Shown in pieces: positions 32,501 to 40,800 of a stretch of 64,000 bases of DNA. This stretch comes from Tritrichomonas musculus (lineage: Eukaryota > Parabasalia > Tritrichomonadida > Tritrichomonadidae). The position numbers and the translations under genes were made by a program. The stretch is from positions 1,505,001 to 1,569,000 of the forward strand of contig JAPFFF010000020.1 in assembly GCA_039105265.1 (NCBI GenBank), in the 5' to 3' direction. How positions within the stretch are numbered: position 1 is the stretch's first letter; each line of letters opens with the position of its first letter. The notes under the pieces were generated by a model that searched no databases, had not been told where the DNA came from, and saw only the letters and a program-made list of their open reading frames with translations.

Positions 32501-34410
32501 GATAGAGATAAAGTTCCAGCGGTTGTAAAAACTGCATTTTCGTCAACATAATCAGTTGAATTTCCGTCTAGATCTTTAATTACCATACATATTTTATCTC
32601 CAAATTCAAGTGTGTTTTCAAGAACACCGTGTTTTAATGCAGGAACATACATTTCATTAAGTGTCAAATTTTCCAGTTCATTCAACCTAAAGTTTAATGA
32701 AATTTTTTCTGTTTTTTTAGGATTTACAATTGTTAATGGTGAATAACCGTCATCTTTTCTTAGATATTCTCTCAAAAGAAAAGTATAATCATTTGATTTT
32801 TCAACCATGTTTGTTCCTGTATAATACCAAAAACATAATGAAATCTTCGATGTGCGCTTATTTTGCCTAGATTCAACCATTGATGCATCAAAATAACTCT
32901 TTTTAGATGTGATATCTTCGAAAGGACTAGCTCTTATCTCGAAAAGTTGCACTTGTGTATTTGTAGAAGTATTATATTCACTCAAATTAAGTTGAATACT
33001 TATCAATGATTTTGTTAATGCACGATTATAAAGACTATAAACATCCAAACTGATATATCTTGTTGAAGTTTCATTAATAAGAGGATCTTCGAAATCATCT
33101 TCATCGTAGCCGTCATCAATGTTGTCGTATATTGCATAATCGTTATTATTTCTATAATCAAAGAGACAGTGTTTTCTAGTTTTGAGAATATGAAACAAAA
33201 GCCATTCTTTCATATATGGCTTAAGAAGCTTGTATTTCTTTGTTTTACCAAATAATCTAAGCTTAATTATGACTCCCGAAAAAGCAAAGTATGCTTTCAA
33301 TGGCAATTCAAATCTTCCATACAAAAATGGAAATGGACATGCAAGAGGACTAAAACCAAATTGAATAGTAAATGGTTCTAAAAGGCCGATTTCAAGTTCT
33401 GTTGAAATTATGCTGAATATTACTGCTTTCAATTTGACTCCTTGTTTAAATTGAAGCGTACCTTTGATTGAATTAGATTCAAGATCTTCAAGAATTCCAT
33501 CAACAATGTTACCAGAAGGAATTGGTGTTAATTCGGTTTGCCATCCTGAATCAGATTTTCCATGCCTTTTAATGCATATGTATCTTTTTGCTGTATATTG
33601 GTATCCTTTGAAATAATCTATGTCAACTTTCAAATTCTTTTCCAAGTCTTTAAGAACTGCACCAATTGTAACATAAAGACCAAAATCAAATTTCAATCCT
33701 AAAAATTTGAATGATATTGCAAACCCAGGGATTGGTATATCAAAATCATCAATAAGTGGAATATCAGGATATTTTGTGTATTCGCTTTTCTTTACTAATA
33801 ATTCGGCTCCAATTTTCCCTAAAAATGAAATATCCATCGTTATTTCTGCCTTTTTGATTGATTTGAAGCGGACTCTTGCATGTGCAGAAAGGGAGAAATA
33901 TGCTCCAATACCTGCTGAAAACATTCCAAATGATGTTAATTTTGGACGATTTCGAGAATCATCCCAATTCAAGCCTCTTTTAAATGTAAGTAATGGCTTA
34001 CGTGGATTTATATCAATATCTGAAAATACCATAAACATATCTATCGGAGTAACTTTATATATAGTTACTTTATCATCAGAATCAACAACTTCATCCATTT
34101 GATAAAATTCTTCTTTTGATATATCAAGTAGAACAAAGTCATCAGATATATTATAATTCTTTCTTTTTACAATAGCAGCATAGTTCTTCTCAACAGCATA
34201 TCCTTTTATATCATGAGTTTGTGAAGATGAAAGAACGCGAAGTAATGTGAAAACAGCATTTCCAAATGTGTAAAGTCCAGGATATTTTGTGTTTTCACGC
34301 AATCCTTGGGGAACTTTAATTGTGGAATTTTGAATAGCTCTAGCAGCAAGATCTTTAAATTGATCACTAATTATACAATGAGCAATGGATAATAGCAAAC
34401 ATAAATACAT
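29539..34410 (-). CDS. Large type I membrane protein, 1623 aa (left copy)
   Basis: I do not recognise the family. A signal peptide (MYLCLLLSIAHCIIS) opens a very long ectodomain, rich in predicted beta strands and N-glycosylation sites (NxT/S, for example NDTDLNDTDFNYTDMNDT near residue 1190). A membrane-proximal Cys motif (FDCQAW) lies near residue 1525, and one transmembrane helix at about 1585-1612 is followed by a short basic then acidic tail (RKRDDDSSTQV). The Cys motif and its neighbourhood resemble the same place in the Pmp-like protein at 6150-13766. A TCATT initiator-like site lies at 34419-34423, 9 bases before the ATG. The gene is divergently paired with the Gly-rich gene. Residue 1426 is Arg here and Gln in the right copy. 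It is probably a surface protein. Confidence 0.85.
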   Translation of the reverse strand: MYLCLLLSIAHCIISDQFKDLAARAIQNSTIKVPQGLRENTKYPGLYTFGNAVFTLLRVLSSSQTHDIKGYAVEKNYAAIVKRKNYNISDDFVLLDISKEEFYQMDEVVDSDDKVTIYKVTPIDMFMVFSDIDINPRKPLLTFKRGLNWDDSRNRPKLTSFGMFSAGIGAYFSLSAHARVRFKSIKKAEITMDISFLGKIGAELLVKKSEYTKYPDIPLIDDFDIPIPGFAISFKFLGLKFDFGLYVTIGAVLKDLEKNLKVDIDYFKGYQYTAKRYICIKRHGKSDSGWQTELTPIPSGNIVDGILEDLESNSIKGTLQFKQGVKLKAVIFSIISTELEIGLLEPFTIQFGFSPLACPFPFLYGRFELPLKAYFAFSGVIIKLRLFGKTKKYKLLKPYMKEWLLFHILKTRKHCLFDYRNNNDYAIYDNIDDGYDEDDFEDPLINETSTRYISLDVYSLYNRALTKSLISIQLNLSEYNTSTNTQVQLFEIRASPFEDITSKKSYFDASMVESRQNKRTSKISLCFWYYTGTNMVEKSNDYTFLLREYLRKDDGYSPLTIVNPKKTEKISLNFRLNELENLTLNEMYVPALKHGVLENTLEFGDKICMVIKDLDGNSTDYVDENAVFTTAGTLSLSLCDHGVYTYKDEYFQIKLVNINLPTDPDMETNVHYEILAEWGNNFENKSLIASNFSKTFRKGENIVYEDVIQKVRITDSMRLLITISYIHNYNMVVLKQPVSYSEILQIADTKTLVKTEPGNKISCTISANRFNPLVKISCSKANSTHRFITNVYELNSVKPSEYKPQTLRLRENQLYGVLELKKIHPNVQWAIIHLPLVQPLSNFTTMSDEYYQFPFDKDTIYIPFRRENVSIEEITINHVIQGSYIDEETLYFSSKYYKVDFSVTPIALVLVKAIHNQYSVTNVEGTKQTLIDYGDEYFSLLALEYEKDQTIIISSSLIIIDNEHPLAEKTIPNFPEWSSVVYHVWCERADEIIMHDKTTGITIENNIEKDGLFFKINVTPGHVIDFIPICSKNISQSLCYIKQTFTDQSGYAIFRYPDKNGITILDTNLTDLFEQEDRQGLIEEAIKTDKSFYYMQSFSKQVQIDRIYKTKLDLVLRVIDVQGKYKKFCIVDPNGFIVPVSRQYYTDEYVNFMREYNIQSSDERYYDFLSGDKDSCIYATYAGSILNDTDLNDTDFNYTDMNDTYGDIDEQSYKSNKLLSNYIPPLEENLNPSIKICDIAKSIKVSYYQDITQLIPPATFNYTIFTTSKVFENDWVKDTNELNNKIQEYFLRLKQQNETDNNNSLYVLYLPYDEFDFNTSLNEKEYISANHNMTVHYKSGNLNYILPEKYHTIIDIEDSNEINLDLYGRGSLEIKTKSQSILRINGKLNLESVATIKVDKEVKLIEIENVIVTNYTELYSINTDNRSVLIRIDNLTLLEHSKANLTNIEISNVLYIKQTATAILDQTVTVKNSDLLIEMVYYQNDLIPMIQGSLLEPPKTISIRRNAENGPKNNEEYLIFDGEFDCQAWIDRIEFSNSLFSTTRCASYNDDLNGVQLLAQKENRAFISFVKKDSTVYIEKYANGGFIAIIVFTVLDILIIVSITTFVILRFFRKRDDDSSTQV

Positions 34411-34832
34411 TTTAAAAAAATGAATTTTTATGATAACGATTTTTTGAAAAAATTGAATTAAAATTTATGCACGTTTTTTTTTTTTTTTTTTTTTTCAATT
34501 GAGAATAAATCTTAATATTTTCATAAATGTGAATATATAAAATTGTGAATGCAACTCTAAATTTTCATTAATATGAACTCATAAATTGTGAATACAACTC
34601 AAAAATTTTTCTGAAAAATCATCAGCCAATTGAAATTTAACGTTTTAAAATTTTTAAAATTTTTATTTTTAAAAATGTTTTTATAATTGAACGTATATAA
34701 TTGTGAATACAACTCTAAATTTTCATAAATGTAAACATATATAATTGTGAATACAACTCAAAAACTTTTCTGAAAAATCATCAGCCAATTGAAATTTAAC
34801 GTTTTAAAATTTTAAAATTTTCATTATTAAAA
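34411..34832. promoter_or_regulatory. Shared divergent promoter region with internal duplication
   Basis: TGTGAATRCAACTC occurs four times (34544, 34587, 34702, 34746), and CTGAAAAATCATCAGCCAAT twice (34611, 34770), showing a tandem duplication of about 159 bp. The duplicated segment includes a second ATGTTTTTA near 34675, a copy of the downstream gene's start that is soon stopped. TCATT sites sit before both start codons (34419-34423 on the minus strand, 34821-34825 on the plus strand), fitting the trichomonad initiator TCAYW. A 19-20 base T-run lies at 34476-34495. Confidence 0.7.
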
Positions 34833-36149
34833 ATGTTTTTTTTATACTACTTGCTCATTACATCTTTTTCTTTTCTTTCTCAGAAAGAAACAGCAGAAAA
34901 TTTCTCACAAATAGGTTTTATTTTTTATGATGCTCCAAACATTTACCAATTTGTATTACCAGCAGGTAGATATAAAGTTTCTTGCTTTGGTTCCCAAGGA
35001 GGCTGGTCATGGGCTTCTGGCATTTTTGGAAATTATGGAGGGAAAGGAGCATATGCTGCAGGATATATAAATGTTACAGGTCACAATACAGAGTTCTTTG
35101 CTACAGTTGGAAGCATGGGACAATCTTCACATAATGGCTATTCAAAAGGTGGCGATAATGGAGGTGGAATATCAGGGTGGTGCCGAAAATGGAAGCATGG
35201 AATACATCATAAACAAAACTCCAACGGACCAGGTGGCGGTGGAGGTGCAACAGACTTAAGAATCAACTCTTACGATCTATCAAATCGAATAATTGTTGCA
35301 GCTGGTGGATCAGGTGCTGTGTACAATGTTCCTGGAGCACCTGGAGGTGAATTAACAGGATACAACGCATTTGGACCTTCACCAAATACAAATCAAGTCA
35401 GTGGATACATTCCTGGTCAAGGTTCAAATGGAAATAATGCAAAATACTTTCCATCAAGTGGAGCAGGAGGAGGCTATATTGGCGGTTTTGGAGCTCTCGG
35501 TTCAGATTTGAATCCACTTTTTGCTGTCTCTGATAGTGGATCATCATACATTTCAGGTTTTGAAGGATGTGCAATTAATCCTCAAATGACATTAGATTCG
35601 GGAGTAATGAAAGCTGGATATAGAGAAGGAAATGGCTATTTTCAAATTGATCAAGTATATCAATGTCCTTATAATTGCATCAGTTGTTCTGGCCCCAATC
35701 AATGTAAGATATGCGATGCAGAATACCGTTTATATGATGGTTTGTGTTATTATGAATGTCCAATTGGAAGCATTGACCGAATTTCTTATTGTGAAAAATG
35801 TGATCCATCATGTAAACATTGTTCAGAAATTATATCAAACTGTACTGAATGTTTCGATAATTATTCACTTTATAAAGGACAATGTTTGGATGCTTGTCCA
35901 AATGGAACATTTGAATATAATGGCGAATGCAAAGATGAATGCCCATCAGGAACTTTCCCAAACGGATCGATTTGCTCTGATTGCAATATTGAATGCAAAG
36001 AATGTGAGAATATTTCAATTCAATGCACTGATTGTCCAAATGGCAAATATTTGTTTAACAATGAATGTGTTGACAAGTTGAATAACATATATCTTTATAT
36101 AAAAATTGATTTGCTGAACATTCTGAGAGGCATTTATTTCCTTCTCTAA
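34833..36149 (+). CDS. Gly-rich/furin-like surface protein, truncated (left copy)
   Basis: The signal peptide MFFLYYLLITSFSFLS is followed by a Gly-rich domain of the ALK/LTK-like type (PF12810-like; GGKGAYAAGYINVTG, GPGGGGGATDLRIN, SSGAGGGYIGGFGA), about residues 25-265. A Cys-rich furin-like/growth-factor-receptor repeat region follows (CPYNCISCSGPNQCKICDAE and similar units). The native sequence ends at CVDK, where the palindrome centre begins. The last ~23 residues (LNNIYLYIKIDLLN...) are antisense of the spacer and not native. The C-terminal repeats and any membrane anchor are missing, so the product would be a secreted stub. TCATT lies 8 bases before the ATG. Confidence 0.85.
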   Translation: MFFLYYLLITSFSFLSQKETAENFSQIGFIFYDAPNIYQFVLPAGRYKVSCFGSQGGWSWASGIFGNYGGKGAYAAGYINVTGHNTEFFATVGSMGQSSHNGYSKGGDNGGGISGWCRKWKHGIHHKQNSNGPGGGGGATDLRINSYDLSNRIIVAAGGSGAVYNVPGAPGGELTGYNAFGPSPNTNQVSGYIPGQGSNGNNAKYFPSSGAGGGYIGGFGALGSDLNPLFAVSDSGSSYISGFEGCAINPQMTLDSGVMKAGYREGNGYFQIDQVYQCPYNCISCSGPNQCKICDAEYRLYDGLCYYECPIGSIDRISYCEKCDPSCKHCSEIISNCTECFDNYSLYKGQCLDACPNGTFEYNGECKDECPSGTFPNGSICSDCNIECKECENISIQCTDCPNGKYLFNNECVDKLNNIYLYIKIDLLNILRGIYFLL

Positions 36150-37410
36150 CTGTTCGTTCAGGGCACTTGTCAACACATTCATTGTTAAACAAATATTTGC
36201 CATTTGGACAATCAGTGCATTGAATTGAAATATTCTCACATTCTTTGCATTCAATATTGCAATCAGAGCAAATCGATCCGTTTGGGAAAGTTCCTGATGG
36301 GCATTCATCTTTGCATTCGCCATTATATTCAAATGTTCCATTTGGACAAGCATCCAAACATTGTCCTTTATAAAGTGAATAATTATCGAAACATTCAGTA
36401 CAGTTTGATATAATTTCTGAACAATGTTTACATGATGGATCACATTTTTCACAATAAGAAATTCGGTCAATGCTTCCAATTGGACATTCATAATAACACA
36501 AACCATCATATAAACGGTATTCTGCATCGCATATCTTACATTGATTGGGGCCAGAACAACTGATGCAATTATAAGGACATTGATATACTTGATCAATTTG
36601 AAAATAGCCATTTCCTTCTCTATATCCAGCTTTCATTACTCCCGAATCTAATGTCATTTGAGGATTAATTGCACATCCTTCAAAACCTGAAATGTATGAT
36701 GATCCACTATCAGAGACAGCAAAAAGTGGATTCAAATCTGAACCGAGAGCTCCAAAACCGCCAATATAGCCTCCTCCTGCTCCACTTGATGGAAAGTATT
36801 TTGCATTATTTCCATTTGAACCTTGACCAGGAATGTATCCACTAACTTGATTTGTATTTGGTGAAGGTCCAAATGCGTTGTATCCTGTTAATTCACCTCC
36901 AGGTGCTCCAGGAACATTGTACACAGCACCTGATCCACCAGCTGCAACAATTATTCGATTTGATAGATCGTAAGAGTTGATTCTCAAGTCTGTTGCACCT
37001 CCACCGCCACCTGGTCCGTTGGAGTTTTGTTTATGATGTATTCCATGCTTCCATTTTCGGCACCACCCTGATATTCCACCTCCATTATCGCCACCTTTTG
37101 AATAGCCATTATGTGAAGATTGTCCCATGCTTCCAACTGTAGCAAAGAACTCTGTATTGTGACCTGTAACATTTATATATCCTGCAGCATATGCTCCTTT
37201 CCCTCCATAATTTCCAAAAATGCCAGAAGCCCATGACCAGCCTCCTTGGGAACCAAAGCAAGAAACTTTATATCTACCTGCTGGTAATACAAATTGGTAA
37301 ATGTTTGGAGCATCATAAAAAATAAAACCTATTTGTGAGAAATTTTCTGCTGTTTCTTTCTGAGAAAGAAAAGAAAAAGATGTAATGAGCAAGTAGTATA
37401 AAAAAAACAT
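36055..37410 (-). CDS. Gly-rich/furin-like surface protein, truncated (right copy)
   Basis: It is identical to the left copy through CVDK but reads on through the spacer for about 30 native residues of furin-like repeat, with regularly spaced Cys. It then crosses into the inverted left arm, adding a non-native TCQHIHC tail before the stop. The sequence is therefore the parent from which the left copy was made, and it too lost its C-terminal part. The two copies overlap tail to tail at 36055-36149. Start and initiator are as in the left copy (TCATT at 37418-37422 on the minus strand). Confidence 0.85.
   Translation of the reverse strand: MFFLYYLLITSFSFLSQKETAENFSQIGFIFYDAPNIYQFVLPAGRYKVSCFGSQGGWSWASGIFGNYGGKGAYAAGYINVTGHNTEFFATVGSMGQSSHNGYSKGGDNGGGISGWCRKWKHGIHHKQNSNGPGGGGGATDLRINSYDLSNRIIVAAGGSGAVYNVPGAPGGELTGYNAFGPSPNTNQVSGYIPGQGSNGNNAKYFPSSGAGGGYIGGFGALGSDLNPLFAVSDSGSSYISGFEGCAINPQMTLDSGVMKAGYREGNGYFQIDQVYQCPYNCISCSGPNQCKICDAEYRLYDGLCYYECPIGSIDRISYCEKCDPSCKHCSEIISNCTECFDNYSLYKGQCLDACPNGTFEYNGECKDECPSGTFPNGSICSDCNIECKECENISIQCTDCPNGKYLFNNECVDKCPERTVREGNKCLSECSANQFLYKDICYSTCQHIHC
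36079..36164. other. Palindrome 1 spacer, 86 bp
   Basis: This non-palindromic centre separates GACAAGT (ends 36078) from its complement ACTTGTC (starts 36165). On the minus strand it encodes the natural continuation (CPERTVREGNKC, then CSANQFLYKDIC) of the right-hand Gly-rich gene, so the spacer belongs to the original locus and the left arm is the copied side. Confidence 0.9.
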
Positions 37411-37832
37411 TTTTAATAATGAAAATTTTAAAATTTTAAAACGTTAAATTTCAATTGGCTGATGATTTTTCAGAAAAGTTTTTGAGTTGTATTCACAATT
37501 ATATATGTTTACATTTATGAAAATTTAGAGTTGTATTCACAATTATATACGTTCAATTATAAAAACATTTTTAAAAATAAAAATTTTAAAAATTTTAAAA
37601 CGTTAAATTTCAATTGGCTGATGATTTTTCAGAAAAATTTTTGAGTTGTATTCACAATTTATGAGTTCATATTAATGAAAATTTAGAGTTGCATTCACAA
37701 TTTTATATATTCACATTTATGAAAATATTAAGATTTATTCTCAATTGAAAAAAAAAAAAAAAAAAAAAACGTGCATAAATTTTAATTCAATTTTTTCAAA
37801 AAATCGTTATCATAAAAATTCATTTTTTTAAA
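37411..37832. promoter_or_regulatory. Shared divergent promoter region (right copy)
   Basis: Mirror of 34411-34832 with the same four TGTGAATRCAACTC motifs (on the minus strand) and the 159-bp duplication. TCATT sites lie at 37418-37422 (minus) and 37820-37824 (plus), and an A-run at 37748-37769. Confidence 0.7.
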
Positions 37833-40800
37833 ATGTATTTATGTTTGCTATTATCCATTGCTCATTGTATAATTAGTGATCAATTTAAAGATCTTGCTGC
37901 TAGAGCTATTCAAAATTCCACAATTAAAGTTCCCCAAGGATTGCGTGAAAACACAAAATATCCTGGACTTTACACATTTGGAAATGCTGTTTTCACATTA
38001 CTTCGCGTTCTTTCATCTTCACAAACTCATGATATAAAAGGATATGCTGTTGAGAAGAACTATGCTGCTATTGTAAAAAGAAAGAATTATAATATATCTG
38101 ATGACTTTGTTCTACTTGATATATCAAAAGAAGAATTTTATCAAATGGATGAAGTTGTTGATTCTGATGATAAAGTAACTATATATAAAGTTACTCCGAT
38201 AGATATGTTTATGGTATTTTCAGATATTGATATAAATCCACGTAAGCCATTACTTACATTTAAAAGAGGCTTGAATTGGGATGATTCTCGAAATCGTCCA
38301 AAATTAACATCATTTGGAATGTTTTCAGCAGGTATTGGAGCATATTTCTCCCTTTCTGCACATGCAAGAGTCCGCTTCAAATCAATCAAAAAGGCAGAAA
38401 TAACGATGGATATTTCATTTTTAGGGAAAATTGGAGCCGAATTATTAGTAAAGAAAAGCGAATACACAAAATATCCTGATATTCCACTTATTGATGATTT
38501 TGATATACCAATCCCTGGGTTTGCAATATCATTCAAATTTTTAGGATTGAAATTTGATTTTGGTCTTTATGTTACAATTGGTGCAGTTCTTAAAGACTTG
38601 GAAAAGAATTTGAAAGTTGACATAGATTATTTCAAAGGATACCAATATACAGCAAAAAGATACATATGCATTAAAAGGCATGGAAAATCTGATTCAGGAT
38701 GGCAAACCGAATTAACACCAATTCCTTCTGGTAACATTGTTGATGGAATTCTTGAAGATCTTGAATCTAATTCAATCAAAGGTACGCTTCAATTTAAACA
38801 AGGAGTCAAATTGAAAGCAGTAATATTCAGCATAATTTCAACAGAACTTGAAATCGGCCTTTTAGAACCATTTACTATTCAATTTGGTTTTAGTCCTCTT
38901 GCATGTCCATTTCCATTTTTGTATGGAAGATTTGAATTGCCATTGAAAGCATACTTTGCTTTTTCGGGAGTCATAATTAAGCTTAGATTATTTGGTAAAA
39001 CAAAGAAATACAAGCTTCTTAAGCCATATATGAAAGAATGGCTTTTGTTTCATATTCTCAAAACTAGAAAACACTGTCTCTTTGATTATAGAAATAATAA
39101 CGATTATGCAATATACGACAACATTGATGACGGCTACGATGAAGATGATTTCGAAGATCCTCTTATTAATGAAACTTCAACAAGATATATCAGTTTGGAT
39201 GTTTATAGTCTTTATAATCGTGCATTAACAAAATCATTGATAAGTATTCAACTTAATTTGAGTGAATATAATACTTCTACAAATACACAAGTGCAACTTT
39301 TCGAGATAAGAGCTAGTCCTTTCGAAGATATCACATCTAAAAAGAGTTATTTTGATGCATCAATGGTTGAATCTAGGCAAAATAAGCGCACATCGAAGAT
39401 TTCATTATGTTTTTGGTATTATACAGGAACAAACATGGTTGAAAAATCAAATGATTATACTTTTCTTTTGAGAGAATATCTAAGAAAAGATGACGGTTAT
39501 TCACCATTAACAATTGTAAATCCTAAAAAAACAGAAAAAATTTCATTAAACTTTAGGTTGAATGAACTGGAAAATTTGACACTTAATGAAATGTATGTTC
39601 CTGCATTAAAACACGGTGTTCTTGAAAACACACTTGAATTTGGAGATAAAATATGTATGGTAATTAAAGATCTAGACGGAAATTCAACTGATTATGTTGA
39701 CGAAAATGCAGTTTTTACAACCGCTGGAACTTTATCTCTATCTTTATGTGATCATGGAGTTTATACATATAAAGATGAATACTTTCAAATTAAACTCGTT
39801 AATATCAATCTTCCAACAGATCCTGATATGGAAACTAATGTTCATTACGAAATTCTTGCAGAATGGGGCAATAATTTTGAAAACAAATCACTTATCGCAA
39901 GCAACTTTTCAAAAACTTTTAGAAAAGGTGAAAATATTGTTTATGAAGATGTAATTCAGAAAGTAAGAATTACCGATTCAATGCGTCTTTTAATTACAAT
40001 ATCTTATATTCATAACTATAATATGGTTGTTTTGAAACAGCCTGTTTCATATTCAGAAATTCTTCAAATCGCAGATACAAAAACATTGGTTAAAACAGAG
40101 CCAGGTAATAAAATATCTTGTACAATATCTGCAAATCGATTCAATCCATTAGTGAAAATTAGCTGTTCTAAAGCAAATTCTACTCATCGATTTATTACAA
40201 ATGTTTATGAGCTTAATTCTGTAAAACCATCTGAATATAAGCCTCAAACACTTCGCTTAAGAGAAAATCAATTATATGGCGTTTTGGAGCTCAAGAAAAT
40301 CCATCCAAATGTTCAATGGGCTATCATTCATTTGCCATTAGTTCAACCATTGAGCAACTTCACAACAATGTCTGATGAATACTATCAGTTTCCTTTCGAT
40401 AAAGATACCATTTATATACCTTTCAGAAGAGAAAATGTATCAATTGAAGAAATCACAATAAATCATGTCATTCAAGGAAGCTATATTGATGAAGAAACTC
40501 TTTATTTCTCAAGCAAATATTATAAAGTCGACTTTTCAGTAACACCAATTGCTCTTGTACTTGTTAAAGCAATACATAATCAATATAGTGTAACAAACGT
40601 AGAAGGAACAAAGCAAACTCTCATTGATTATGGTGATGAATATTTCTCGTTATTAGCTTTAGAGTATGAAAAAGATCAAACAATAATCATATCATCATCA
40701 TTAATCATTATCGATAATGAGCATCCTCTAGCTGAAAAAACTATTCCAAACTTCCCTGAATGGTCATCAGTTGTTTATCATGTCTGGTGTGAACGTGCTG

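Larger units (their letters stand above)
27677..36078. repeat. Palindrome 1, left arm (8402 bp)
   Basis: The reverse complement of 36165-44570. Gene starts and ends pair about a constant coordinate sum of 72243 (for example 29539 with 42704, 34410 with 37833). The sum becomes 72247 at the outer end because of one 4-bp indel near 28185. The arm boundary lies inside a DUF3447 reading frame. Confidence 0.95.

Noticed and set aside
36079-36164. Palindrome 1 as a pure fold-back read artefact
   Set aside because: The arms differ by base changes and indels, and their outer flanks are different unique sequence. Read-level proof is still needed, so this is a provisional rejection.
33707-38536. 131-residue ORFs antisense to the 1623-residue gene
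   Set aside because: Mirror shadows of the real gene in both arms, with no domain.
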